The translations under genes and the position numbers were made by a program. Below, piece after piece: positions 22,915-32,759 of a stretch of DNA of 64,000 nucleotides (positions within the stretch are counted from its first letter, which is position 1; each line of letters opens with the position of its first letter). The notes under the pieces were generated by a model, which was not told where the DNA came from, did no database searches, and saw only the letters and a list, made by a program, of their open reading frames with translations. Origin of the DNA: Caulochytrium protostelioides (Eukaryota; Chytridiomycota; Caulochytriomycetes; Caulochytriales; Caulochytriaceae); the NCBI GenBank assembly GCA_003615045.1, contig ML014148.1, positions 1 through 64,000 of the forward strand, written 5' to 3'.

Positions 22915-23627
22915 ACGAGCATACGTGCTCGTATTCGTCGTCTTGAGACGACGTAACGCGCACCCCATGCCCTCCATGGTGCCGCCCAGGGGTCCCCACA
23001 GAGGCAGTAGCGCATTCGATTCAGTGTCGGATGACCTTGCCGACCTTGGACTGCAGTGGGGTTTGCCCGGGAATGCGGCACAACGCCTCTGGTCTTTCCG
23101 GTAAGGCCACATAGCGTCAGATGTTCAACGCCGCATTCAGATCGCGGTTCACCAACTTGCTGTGGGTGGCTTCATTGCCTTGGTTGCTTTATACCACAGC
23201 AACCTTCGGACCACGATTCCCTGGCGCCGGTGTTGACCAGATTTCAGGACCACATTCGTCTGGGCAAATACCCGGGTCTCGCGGACCGGGGTGGCCGGCG
23301 TCGGCTTGGCCGGGGAAGCGCCCGCGCGAGCATTGCGGGGCGGGTTGATCCGCGTCGGCGCCGTCGAGCGAGCGCTCGCCCCACTCCTGTAGATTGGGTC
23401 GAGGGCCGCAGGCGCGGTTTGGGGAGCACCTGCCCGGGACGTGCGGTCGGCACCGGCGTCGGGTCCCGAGTTTCAACCTTGGTCAAGATGAGATCCGTCT
23501 CGGCAAGCACCTGGGTCGTCCGGAACTCATCGACCAGGGTGGCGCGGAAGCGCTGCGCGCACACCTTGTGAGCGCGAGCGGTTGGAACGGCGATCTCGCC
23601 CTTGCCGCCGGGGGCAAACTTGAAGAC
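22915..23627 (-). mobile_element. Fanzor fragment A (C-terminal half plus 3' tail)
   Basis: Read on the minus strand, 23627 to about 23450 encodes KFAPGGKGEIAVPTARAHKV and then LVDEFRTTQV. These match the RuvC-II block and the following E-[FY]-RT-S/T segment of Fanzor proteins. Near 23190-23116 come RRLLWYKAT and KLVNRDLNAALNI, the terminal RuvC-III signature. The segment between them is diverged and at least one frame change separates the parts, so this copy is dead. Downstream of the coding end a conserved non-coding tail (about 23115-22930) is shared with the other four copies. Two perfect small hairpins close the tail (22936-22953 and 22915-22932). The N-terminal half, including RuvC-I, is absent. 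Confidence 0.8.
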
Positions 23628-24236
23628 TTATCCTTAGGAAAAGGAATCGGAATTTTTATTTTCTGCTCTTTTCTTTTTCTTTTGACTAACTTATCGGAAG
23701 CGCGACGACTGATGCCGGCGTCGAAGCGCCTGCCGAGGCCGAGGCGTAGAGATGGCTCTGCACGCCATGCTGCAGGTCATGCTGCAGGTCATGCTGCAAC
23801 CCAGGCTAGACGCCATGCTGCAACCCCTGCTGCAGCCCGTGCCTTGCCCTCGAAGAAGCTCGCGAGACTTGCAGCAAGCCGCTGGGATTCGGACACGGTA
23901 TTGCGGGTCACCGGCTATATATAACGGTGCGCGATAGTGCCGAGGTCAGGATGAGGGCTGCCAGCAAACGGATGCCAGCAGTTGGGGCTTTTGTAAAATG
24001 GCATCGAGCCGCTGTCAACCAGCAGCTTGTAGCATCGCTCATGGCCTCAGGCAGCTTGTCGCATCGCTCGTGGCCTCACGCAAACAGTGTAAGTCCCGCC
24101 GCACACCCGTCTTTGATTCGATACGCGACTCTACTTCCTCCTCGCTAGACCACTGCGTCCCTGTTCCCTTAGGTCTCCTGAATTCCCCTCGCGTGGGCGC
24201 GTCGCGACCGACCTTCCACAGCGCCTGTCGCTCGCC
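23628..24236. other. Spacer with imperfect 12-bp repeats
   Basis: No gene supported. Around 23763-23840 a degenerate 12-bp unit, ATGCTGCAGGTC/ATGCTGCAACCC, is repeated about five times. The 3' part may be the promoter of the secreted-protein candidate at 24237. Confidence 0.5.
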
Positions 24237-25025
24237 ATGACGGCCTTCCGGCGGCTTCGTCTGCTCGCGCAGCTCGCGTTTCTGTTGACTATCACGGCTC
24301 TCGTGGTGAAAGGCTCTCCTACACCTGGCAAAACGTCAGGGGTCCAGCTCATCAGGCGGGGCGGCGCGGTTTCCTCGGTGTCAGCCGAAACCAAAAAAGA
24401 CGGAGCTGGGTTACAGTCGGCCGTACGTGGCCGACGTCCAAAGACAGATGCTCTTCAACCCTCCAATGCAGCCCTCGGGGAGAGAAACAGAGATATAACT
24501 GGCTTCCCAGCTGTGTCGCCCAGAGACGCGTCCTGGAAACCAAAGGGCTCAGCACTCGGCACCTCGGTACTTGCGAGGAACCCTGGGTCCACGCAGACTT
24601 TCCAACATCTCAATGAGCCTTGGAGTGGTTAGATACCGGCGCCGATTTCACTCGGAGGCGCCAGAAAACACGGGAACCATGTTATCAGGTCATCGGGAGC
24701 AGGTGGGTCCCCTAACGTCAACCGTGGCGATCCCCATTCAACGGTCTCGGTGCCCCTTGACCCGTTACAATTGGGGGACTCAAAAGGTTATCCTAAGAAT
24801 TCTCGTAGTGGCAGGATGCGGCTCAACTCGGGCACCGATGAGAGCTCATCGGAAACCGAATCTCCTGTCTATCATGACGCTCTTATGTATCCCGATGAGG
24901 GGATGGGTCACTCCGGCCCTTCCCGGGAAGCACACACATCCCCGGGGGCTAGTCATAAGAGTTCAACGTCTTCCTTGCCAACCGATTTAGCTGGTATCAT
25001 CAAGAAGGCTGGAAATGACTTCTAA
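24237..25025 (+). CDS. Candidate secreted protein, interrupted by one in-frame TAG
   Basis: The ATG sits in good context (CTCGCCATGA). The first 27 or so residues form a textbook signal peptide: basic RRLRLL, then a hydrophobic core (LAFLLTITALVV) and a plausible cleavage after KGS. The rest is Ser/Gly/Arg-rich with an acidic patch (GTDESSSETESPVYHDALMY) and no domain I recognise. The frame reaches a TAG at 24630-24632, then stays open in the same frame for another 393 bases to a stop at 25023-25025. Base composition here is lower in G+C than in neighbouring genes. Either the gene ends at 24632 and the rest is residue, or the TAG lies in an unrecognised intron, or the gene is a young pseudogene. 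Fanzor fragment B begins right after it. Function unknown. Confidence 0.4.
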
Positions 25026-25027
25026 AG

Positions 25028-25570
25028 CCGTCAGACGATGATAGACCTGTGGGACATCACCGTCCACTTCGCGCGCCAGAGGAAGGTGTCAGACGCCGTG
25101 CTGATTGTCACGGCTCCCGGGCCAAGAACCCCTTGGTAGGCAGCCCCATTCAGACTGAGCCCCCCTCGGCAGACAGCCTGGATCAGTACCGCATCATCGG
25201 GAACGACCCGGGCCGGATGAACATCTTCTTTATGGCCATGGTGGGGCCCAAGGGCCAGGTCATCAGCTGGAAGCTGGCCCGAAAGCAGTACGATGTGGAA
25301 CCTGGCATGAAAGCTGCCCAATAGCAGTCAGACGTGGCGCTGTCTCAACACGTCTCAGCCGTAGTATCAATGCCGCGTCGAACATCCGACGCTGCCTGGC
25401 CTTATCCGCTAGACCGATAGCGCTGTGCCGCAACCCTGGGCAAGACCCGCTGCAGCCCAAGGTCAACAAGCTCATCCGACACTAGACCGAATGCGCTACT
25501 GCCTCTGTGGGGACCCCCGGGGGAGCACCATGGAGGGCATGGGGTGAGCGTTACGTCGTCTCGAGAGAGA
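25028..25570 (+). mobile_element. Fanzor fragment B (RuvC-I and C-terminus, middle deleted)
   Basis: At about 25184-25320 the plus strand encodes YRIIGNDPGRMNIFFMAMVG and ISWKLARKQYDVEPGMK. This is the Fanzor RuvC-I block (DPG-x-x-N) followed by the family's L-x-R-x-x-Y-x-x-x-x-G segment. About 50 bases later the sequence jumps to the C-terminal end: NAASNIRRCLALSARPIALC and LQPKVNKLIRH, with a stop at 25483-25485. The region that should lie between (RuvC-II and the zinc ribbon) is missing, so this is an internally deleted copy. The conserved 3' tail follows to about 25565 and ends in the same GCGTTACGTCGTCTC as copy A. It confirms the reading frame and stop position of the family C-terminus. 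Confidence 0.82.
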
Positions 25571-25891
25571 GCCTGGATACACGTTAGACAAAAAATATAT
25601 TGTACCAAATGAGCCACATCGAGGCAGATCGCGCGTTCTGGCTTTCTCTGTCCTTGGACAGATTCTCACTGGCTGGATCAGACGAACATCGCAGACCGGA
25701 TGGCTGGGCCCGTGTTCAGGATACGAACGCCGCTTGACCCTTCCGTCCGGACCTCCATGCCCGGGTCTTCCAGGGACGGGCTGCGGAAAACCACGATCCC
25801 GTCTCGTCAACCCATCGCTCGTATGATGATAATTTTTAGGTTACGTCCATGGCTCGAAAAAAAGGAAGCGGCTTCTAGAGGATGGGTGCAC
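25571..25891. other. Spacer between Fanzor B and RPL17
   Basis: No gene supported. The right part is the 3' UTR side of RPL17; an A/T-rich patch near 25826-25870 lies just beyond the RPL17 stop. Confidence 0.4.
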
Positions 25892-26450
25892 TTAGGCCTG
25901 GGCGGCCTGGTTGGCCTTCTTGGCGGCAATGGCGCGCGAGATAAGGAAGCGCTTCTTGGAGAGGACGTCCTCCTTGTTGGCCTTGGCGACCTGCTGCTCC
26001 GGGGTGGTGAGGATGAACTCCACGTGGCAGGGGTGGCTCATGTACGGGTTGATGCGGCCGTGGGCACGGTAGGTGCGGCGGCGCTGCTTGGGGGCCTGGT
26101 TGACCTGGACGTGCGAGATGACGAGGTTCTTGCGGCTGATCTGCTTGGCCTTCGCGTTGGCCTCGGCGTTCTTGAGCAGGCCGAGGATGAACTCGACCGA
26201 CTTGACCGGCCAGCGGGCCTGGGTGGCGCCAAACTCCTTGGCCTGCGCGGTGCGGCCAGTGCCGCCCTTGTAGCGGTGGAGCGGGATGGCGCGGGTACGG
26301 TCAAGCACAGCCTTAAGGTAGGTCACGGCCTTGGGCAGGCGCATGCCCTTGACGGCCTGGGCGGTCTCGTGCGTGTTCTTGTAGTGGACACGCAGGTAGG
26401 CGCCGCGAGCGCGGACCGAGGTGGCCTCGTTGGCAGGCTCTTGGGAGTAG
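25892..26450 (-). CDS. RPL17: Ribosomal protein uL22 (RPL17), main exon
   Basis: Component of the large cytosolic ribosomal subunit that lines the exit tunnel. The exon encodes [59 protein letters not shown] and [20 protein letters not shown], all characteristic of eukaryotic uL22. The body (about 185 residues plus the missing start) equals the usual 184. The N-terminal MVR is not in this exon. A good 3' splice site (GCTGCTTCAG) ends at 26451 and the exon starts in phase 2 with the last base of the Arg codon. So a very short first exon lies upstream at higher coordinates; I could not place it with confidence. Translation from the internal Met near 26344 would lose about 35 conserved residues and is not the true start. 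Confidence 0.93.
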
Positions 26451-28585
26451 CTGAAGCAGCGTGAACCCGATGCGCATGGTCATACGCCAAATAAGAACGA
26501 GATCGGCAAAAAGAAGAACAAAACATGACGGGGTGAGTCGCACAGATAACAACCATGTGGACAAGAAGCAGATCATCGCAGGCCCGTTCGATGCGTCCTA
26601 GGGGGAAGCATACGCTGGGCGACACCCGCAGCGCATGTCATTCTCGCCAGGATAGTGTCGACGACGAAGACGACGGGCCGTCAGTTAGAATGGCCGACAA
26701 GGGACGTCACGTTGCGACGTCGCGATTGCTGCTCGTCACGCCACGAGACTCGCCGAGCCGGAAGGGGGCCGAGGCGGGCGCGACGGTGAGGCCACGACGT
26801 CGTGCGGTGTCGAAGACGGGCGAGAGCTACGGACAGAATCGAGACGCAGACCGAAACGCCACGTAGCATCGCCAGCGACAAGCGCCACGGACCGCGGAGG
26901 CCAACGCCGTGAGATGGAATCGTCCGCGTCGATCACGCGTCCAACGACATCACGATGCACGGCGATATCGACGTGGGCTGGTCACACGGGGCACGGCGGA
27001 CGCCCTGATCGCACTGGCGCAGGAGGCACCGTCTCCGCATCGGTCGATGGGGCCGCTGCCTTCGCGCGATCGGCCCGGTCAAGACCGGCGCAGCGGCATC
27101 GCCCAAGGGTCCGGGCACGCTGTCGCCGCGCGACAGCCAGAGAGACAGATCGCTGGGTCGGAAGGCGGAGGCCATGGCCACCAAAGCACGGCAGGGCCCC
27201 GATGCAGCGCGGATCGACGGTGAATGCACGCGGTATGGCGAGGGGGTGGGCTGCCGACCTGTGACGGCGCTTCTCAGCCGCGCGGCCGTCATGCGTGCCG
27301 CGGCACTCGATGTAAGCGTCCAGAAGGACCGCTTGACACCGTCGCGGCGCCAGCGCATGCGGTTCGACTGATCAGCCGATCGGTCAGCCGCCGGGCTCCG
27401 GGGTGCATCGTCTGCGGACTTGGCGGACTGCCGAGCTGCCGGCGGTCGCTCCTTCGTCAGACGCCCTACATCGATGGACGGCAACTTCGTGTGCTAAGGA
27501 GCGGCGCTGGCCTCGTTGCTTCGCGTCCGGTGGCATCGCGCGATATCGAGCGATATCACGCGGAGTCGCCGTTGCTTGGTCTATCTGTCCGTCGTTCGGC
27601 GATTCGCTCGTTGAGAGCCGCGTTCTGTCGTTTGGGGGGGCCGTCTCTCCAGTCCCGCGGGAGGAGCGGCCGCAGCCATCTGGATGGCCATATCAGCAGC
27701 AATCGTCGACTGGGCACGGGCCGCATGAGGCCTGAAGGGTCGTTAGGAGACATACCGAGTCATGGCGGCGGATTAAGAAACGTGACGGGGATGAAGTCAG
27801 GTCAGGGGGTCGGCAAGGAGGGGTCGTCGACGAACCGGATAGGTCTTTGGCACTTGTCGACGACTGCGTGTGCGCATTCGCGTATACTTGCCGCCTCGTC
27901 TTGCCACGCCAGGCCAGTCGTCATGAGGCAAGAAGGCCGAACCACGTCTTGAAAACAGCGGCTGCCGCCGAGCCGGACCACGGGCGAGCCGGCATACCGA
28001 GGGGGCTCGACGAGTGGATGGATGGATGGATGGATGGCAGGGCCCGGGCGCCATGGCGGGCCGACCCGGTGGGGCGTGGGCGGGTTGGTTCGGACCTCCC
28101 GCGGCCCCACGCCGCTCTGCGCCCAGGAAGGCGACGGCGGGTCCCTCGGGGCGGCGGACCGGCGGGAGGTGGGGCACCGACATCTGGCAAACCGTTTCTC
28201 GTTTTTTGCAATGATGGTACAATGCCGGCCGAGGCGACGGCCATGACCGGCGTTTTGACCCCTGCTGGGCATGATTAGCACCACGGCAAGCCGACAGAAG
28301 CATCCGTCGCGAAACCGGGAAGCAGAAGGCTATCTGCTTAAGCCGCCAACCCAGAAGATCATCTTCTGGGTTGGCGGCTTAAGCTCATCAAAGGCGAAGT
28401 CGCAAGATCGATAGCGAATCCATGATGAGTCATGGCCCAGCCGCCATCACGTCCAACTCAGGCACGCGCGGGGTCACCGCATCGGTAGCGACGACGTGGA
28501 TCGGAGAGGGGCTTTACAGAGGTGCTCGCGAGTCAGCCTGAGAAGCGACATGAGTGACTAATAGTTATTTCCGTCTTATCGTTGC
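26451..28585. other. Intergenic region, no supported gene
   Basis: It should contain the short first exon and promoter of RPL17 near its left edge. Otherwise open frames occur on several strands without recognisable domains. A (GGAT)n tract lies at about 28014-28037 and a perfect 49-bp palindrome at 28336-28384. Confidence 0.4.
28336..28384. repeat. Perfect inverted repeat, 24-bp arms, 1-nt centre
   Basis: Left arm 28336-28359 (begins GCTTAAGCCGCCAACCCAGA), single C at 28360, right arm 28361-28384 is its exact reverse complement. It could form a long hairpin or cruciform. Confidence 0.97.
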
Positions 28586-28639
28586 TTTATCGCGCGAGAG
28601 CCCCACGACTTTTTATATCAAAAGCAATCCCAATTGCTG

Positions 28640-28832
28640 AATCCGCAGTCACATCGTTCAACTTTATCAATGAGATTTGTTTTTGCAACTGACTGATCGA
28701 CCCAAGCGCATTTAGAGACCCCTGCCGCCCATGATTGGCAAGCTCATTTGGCGATAAACCTAACGCGGTACTACCTCCGTCGGGGGCACCAAGGAGGGCA
28801 TGGCGATCGTATTCGGTCATCTCAAAGGAGGG
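28640..28832 (+). mobile_element. Fanzor fragment D (extreme 3' end only)
   Basis: From about 28727 this copy matches fragment E base for base over long stretches (GGCAAGCTC, GGCGATAAACCTAA, CGTCGGGG, GGCATGGCG, ending TCATCTCAAAG). That corresponds to the last few codons, the stop and the conserved 3' tail. The sequence to the left (28640-28726) is much more diverged and gives no protein signature. It is a short, old remnant recognised by its tail. Confidence 0.65.
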
Positions 28833-29901
28833 TCTGTCTATTTGAGCATACGTGGTCATGTTGAGCATACCTTGTCACGGAGGAGGGCGGAGGACGGATA
28901 CGGCGGCCATTCGTTGGCAGAAGACAGGCGACGGCAGCGGCGGCCGTGTGGGCGATCATGGCGTGAATCCGGCCGCCACGGCCCCCCGCCGCTGGCGCAT
29001 TGGATCGGCGGCGGCTTGGGCCACGGTGGCGGAGGCCGAGGCGGAGGCTGGGGCGGCCACACGGGAGCCGCAGCGGACGGTGGCGGCGGCGGCTGCCGAC
29101 GGCGCCTTTCACGGGCGCCGCGGCTTCGGGCTGCGAAGCCCACGCGCCGGCCGGTTTCCAGGGGTTTACCATGTCTCGACGACCGGTCCCCGCGACAGGC
29201 CTGCCGGCGTCCGGAAGGCGATGCGACGTGGTCCCGGTGCGCTAGCATCCGACGACGGATCCTGTAAGGTGCCGTAACATCCATGATGAGATTCATACTG
29301 ACGCGATGTCGACCTGCGCCAGGTGTCAGACGGTCAGACGGTCGACGACGATGCTTCTGCGAGCCATTCTTTCCTCCTCCTGATGCCTCACGACGCGGAC
29401 CCGCCTTTTCTCTTTTCTGCCACCGGACCACCCATCGCAGCCCCATACCATTCGGCGAGCCATCACGACCCCATACCTTCCTTCGCGACCCAGCACGATT
29501 CAGCTGGACGCCGCACTCTTGGCCAGTATTGCCTCAATCAAACGTTGACCGATCACCGCCCCGCATCGACGGATCACGCAGCACCGCGCCCGCGCATGAC
29601 ACGGTGCTTCGCGATTGTCTCGCGACCGTCTTGACCGTGTGTGACGCCTAGACCGTCGTGGACACCCCGTGCCGTCTTGGCCTCCCGCGCCCACGTGGTC
29701 GCAGCGACGGACACTGGACAGGTCTTGGCGCGTCGGGGTTTCTTCCACCCGCGGCGCAGCCCGGATCCCTCGGTTCGCTGCGTTGCCGTCGATCCCGCAC
29801 CTGCGCGCGCGGGTGGTCCAGCGCCCGCACGTGTCACACGGATCCGCGGATAATTATCGCTTGTCGCCGGTTTCGTTTGCGGCTAGAGACCACCGCCGCC
29901 A

Positions 29902-29950
<49 letters not shown>

Positions 29951-30198
29951 CGTCGATCTGAAGCGTCGCTGCTGCCACCGTCGCTACGGCCGTCGCTGCC
30001 GTCGCCGCCGCCGAGCGGGTCGTCTGGACACGGAGCCCCGACCTCGGACACGGTCGCCCGACGGATCGATCTCAGGCGTCCGCCGTCGCTGTCGCACGGG
30101 AGATCTTGCATCCCTCGCGTCTCTCTCCCGTCTTCGGCATTGCGGCGTGTGCATGCGCGCGGCTTAAATCAGAGTTGGCGTGCGAGCCTGCGTCGGCC
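28833..30198. other. Intergenic region and RING-gene promoter
   Basis: No gene supported. It contains the (CT)n microsatellite listed separately. The stretch just before 30199 should be the promoter and 5' UTR of the RING gene. Confidence 0.4.
29904..29948. repeat. (CT)n microsatellite
   Basis: About 22 uninterrupted CT dinucleotides, roughly 250 bases upstream of the RING-gene start. Polypyrimidine tracts of this kind often lie in promoters or 5' UTRs, but no role is shown here. Confidence 0.97.
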
Positions 30199-31365
30199 AT
30201 GGCGTCGCCCGCCTCGACGTCGGAAGCGCGGGCGCTTCACGCCGACCGCGACGCCGGCCACCGCCATGACCACGACCACGACGGCGACCACCGCCACGAT
30301 TCCCATGGTAGCCGCGATCAGGTGACGCGCCCGATCGCGTCCACGACGCCGCCCGCGTCCATGTCCGAACTCCGACAGCGCCGCATGGCGGCATTCCCCC
30401 CTTCCTCGGCTCACGCGAGCGCTGCCGTCGCTGACGTCGCCGCTGTACTCTCGTCGACGTCGGCCTCCCCGTCACACCGCACACTGGAAGAACAGCGGCA
30501 GAGCGATCAGTCTTGGATTCATGGTCTAGGCGCGTCGGCCTCCCTGGTGCTCGGCGACGATGCGACGCCGTCCGATCCGGCGGCCACGGCCGCGGGCGTC
30601 GCCGATGAGGATGCGACCATCAGTCTGTTGAACGACGGGCACGCGGATGCGGATGCCGACGGCGAGTCGGGCAAGCGGCCACAATCGTCAACCACAGCTG
30701 CGACCAGCGGTAGCGGCGGCAGCCGGAGCAGCACCCGCCCCGCGAGCACCAGCACGAGTCGAACCCCCCATCCGCCATCGCCCGCCGATGTCTTTACCTG
30801 CAATATCTGCCTGGATATGGCGGCGACGCCCGTCGTCACGCGCTGCGGGCATCTCTACTGCTGGCCCTGCCTCCACGAATGGCTTTCCCGCGCCGCGGCG
30901 CCCGCCAGCATGGGCTTCCCGCTCTTTATGCCCGCCGCGCCCTCGGCTGCGTCCAACGCGCCGGACGCCGCCCCGCGGCCCTGCCCCGTCTGCAAAGCCG
31001 GCGTCCGCGCCGCCGACGTTGTCCCCATCTACACGCCAGGCATGGAGCGTGCCGACCCGCGCGCCGCCGCGACGCCCGCGCGGCCGCAGGCCCAGCGCCC
31101 GCCCGTGCCGCCTGGCGCGACCGGCGGCTTCGGCGGCGGTACGTCCGCTTGGTCGCTGAGCGGCGGCACGTGGCGGCTCGACGGTGGGATCGGCGCCGGC
31201 GCCACCTGGGGCTGGCGCACGGGCACCGCCGCCGCCACCGGGTTCGGCACCGGCCCCGCCGTCGGCGGCCAGGTCGGCGGCCATCTCACCCAGCAGCAGG
31301 AGTTCCTCGCCCGCATGTTCCAGATGGTGGGCATTCTCCTCCTCCTCCTCCACCTCTTCTACTGA
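30199..31365 (+). CDS. RNF5/RNF185-like RING E3 ubiquitin ligase
   Basis: A protein of about 388 residues with a disordered Ser/Ala/Asp/His-rich N-terminal half. A C3HC4 RING finger lies at about residues 198-275: FTCNICLDMAATPVVTRCGH, LYCWPCLHEWL and CPVCKAGV. The RING carries an Ala/Pro-rich insert of about 25 residues between its third and fourth metal-binding pairs. The C-terminus is a hydrophobic anchor (ARMFQMVGILLLLLHLFY). RING near one end plus a C-terminal membrane tail is the layout of RNF5, RNF185 and plant RMA ligases, which act at the ER or outer mitochondrial membrane in protein quality control. The family members are usually only about 180-190 residues, so the long N-terminal extension is lineage-specific. 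The ATG at 30199 is chosen; the frame is open upstream only to a TTG. Confidence 0.88.
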   Translation: MASPASTSEARALHADRDAGHRHDHDHDGDHRHDSHGSRDQVTRPIASTTPPASMSELRQRRMAAFPPSSAHASAAVADVAAVLSSTSASPSHRTLEEQRQSDQSWIHGLGASASLVLGDDATPSDPAATAAGVADEDATISLLNDGHADADADGESGKRPQSSTTAATSGSGGSRSSTRPASTSTSRTPHPPSPADVFTCNICLDMAATPVVTRCGHLYCWPCLHEWLSRAAAPASMGFPLFMPAAPSAASNAPDAAPRPCPVCKAGVRAADVVPIYTPGMERADPRAAATPARPQAQRPPVPPGATGGFGGGTSAWSLSGGTWRLDGGIGAGATWGWRTGTAAATGFGTGPAVGGQVGGHLTQQQEFLARMFQMVGILLLLLHLFY

Positions 31366-31457
31366 GGTCCTTTGTATTTATCTATATTTGCGTACCACGT
31401 TGTTGATAGAGAGAGAGAGATGTCTCTCGTTACCATGCCCGTTGAGGAGGGCTTAGA

Positions 31458-32348
31458 TCAAACAAAGGGATCGGTTGGATGGCGCGGTGGCGACGCGGGC
31501 GACGCGGGCGACGAGGCGGGCGGCCGGCCATGACGCGGACTGTGCCGTAGCAGCGCTCGCTTATACACGCTCTGGAGATGTGCATGGGCCGAGGCCGTCG
31601 AGGCGGCCGCCTGCCGCCGATCGTGAGCCGTGTCGCTCGCCAGCTCTCGCGCCAGGCCCTCGGCCGCCAGCAGCCGGCGCGCCGGCGCCACATAGCCGTC
31701 ACGCAGCCAGGTCCAGTCGAGCGGCGGCGCCGCCGTCGCTGCCGCGGCCGTGGCGTGGGTGAGCGCGATGGCGGTCGCGAGGTCGGTCGCGAGGGCGGCG
31801 CAGCGGAGCCGCGCGATTGCGTCGGGCGTGAGCCGCGCGAGCGCGCTGGCGGGCACGGCGGCCGCGACCGTCGGGTGCGCCGCGCCGTGCCACAGGTCGG
31901 CGGCGGCGGCGGCGGCGGCGGCAGGGGACCAGCCGAGCAGCCGCGGGGCCGGGTTCACGGCGAGCCGCAGCGTGGCGAGGGTCGGCGGGGCCGTGGCAGC
32001 GCACGGAGCGGCGGGCCGGAGGAGGTGCCAGACGAGGGTGGCGGCGGGCGGTGGCGGCTCACGGCGGCCGCGGCGGGGGCCACCGTCGGCGGTGCGGGCG
32101 TCGGCGTCAGCCTCGGCCGTCAGATGGGCGACGACGGCGTTTAGATGCGCGGCCGTGGCGGCATGGTCGCTGCGGATCTGCTCGGCCGTCGGCTGCGGTA
32201 GGGACGACGACGCCGACGCTGCGGGCACGGCCACGGGGCGGTCGGGATGGATGCGAGCGAGGAAGTGGGCGTGGTAGAGTTGCTTGGCAGCGCGGGCGGC
32301 TTGGACGGCGGCCGCGACGTCCCAGGGGCCGATCCGTCCCGCGGACAT
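31458..32348 (-). CDS. HPD-motif protein, possibly mitochondrial (TCAIM/DUF4460-like)
   Basis: The protein is Ala/Pro-rich with about 296 residues from the ATG at 32348. The conserved-looking part is near the N-terminus: KQLYHAHFLARIHPDRPVAV, an HPD tripeptide after a basic helix, as in J-domains and in the DUF4460 (TCAIM-like) mitochondrial proteins. The middle has a possible globular stretch (LRLAVNPAPRLLGW; DWTWLRDGYVAPARRLLAAE). The C-terminus is disordered. The frame stays open upstream to 32474, and that extension is Arg-rich (RLVRAAVGVWRGRHRTW), like a mitochondrial presequence. A TTGTTCAG just before the chosen ATG could instead be a splice acceptor. Family assignment is tentative; a J-domain-like co-chaperone is the main alternative. 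It converges with the RING gene, with only 92 bases between them. Confidence 0.55.
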   Translation of the reverse strand: MSAGRIGPWDVAAAVQAARAAKQLYHAHFLARIHPDRPVAVPAASASSSLPQPTAEQIRSDHAATAAHLNAVVAHLTAEADADARTADGGPRRGRREPPPPAATLVWHLLRPAAPCAATAPPTLATLRLAVNPAPRLLGWSPAAAAAAAADLWHGAAHPTVAAAVPASALARLTPDAIARLRCAALATDLATAIALTHATAAAATAAPPLDWTWLRDGYVAPARRLLAAEGLARELASDTAHDRRQAAASTASAHAHLQSVYKRALLRHSPRHGRPPASSPASPASPPRHPTDPFV

Positions 32349-32759
32349 CCTGAACAAGTCGCAGCAGATCCGTCGTGGCCTCGCGCCCGGCGCGACGGCG
32401 ATGTCCCACGTGCGGTGTCGTCCGCGCCAAACTCCGACGGCCGCTCGGACTAGCCTCCGGAGCCCAGAAACCACATGCCAAGTAATGGCGGCATTGCCAC
32501 CGCTTCAGTATCCTTTTGGAAGGCAGACCAATCATCGACGTCGATCGCGCGCAGCTATTGTGGTTGGCCATGACGATGATGCGGCGTTGCTCCTGAGAGG
32601 CAGTGGTAGCTCGGACCCGCGCCGGTTCTGGGCCTTGTGTGAGCGGGGGGCTCGTGCGGGGCGGGTCCATCTGAAACGAAAAGCCCTCGCCGGGGGTGGC
32701 GCAGGGGCGAATTCCCCGCGAGGAAAACGGTTGGCACGTGGCTTGGCGACATGTGTCAT

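Noticed and set aside
22696-23112. 138-codon minus-strand frame as an independent gene
   Set aside because: Its left half is the Fanzor 3' tail read in a chance frame; the same peptide-like stretch recurs at the other copies.
23763-23840. Possible CRISPR-like array in the 12-bp repeats
   Set aside because: Units are contiguous and degenerate with no spacers; it is a simple tandem repeat.
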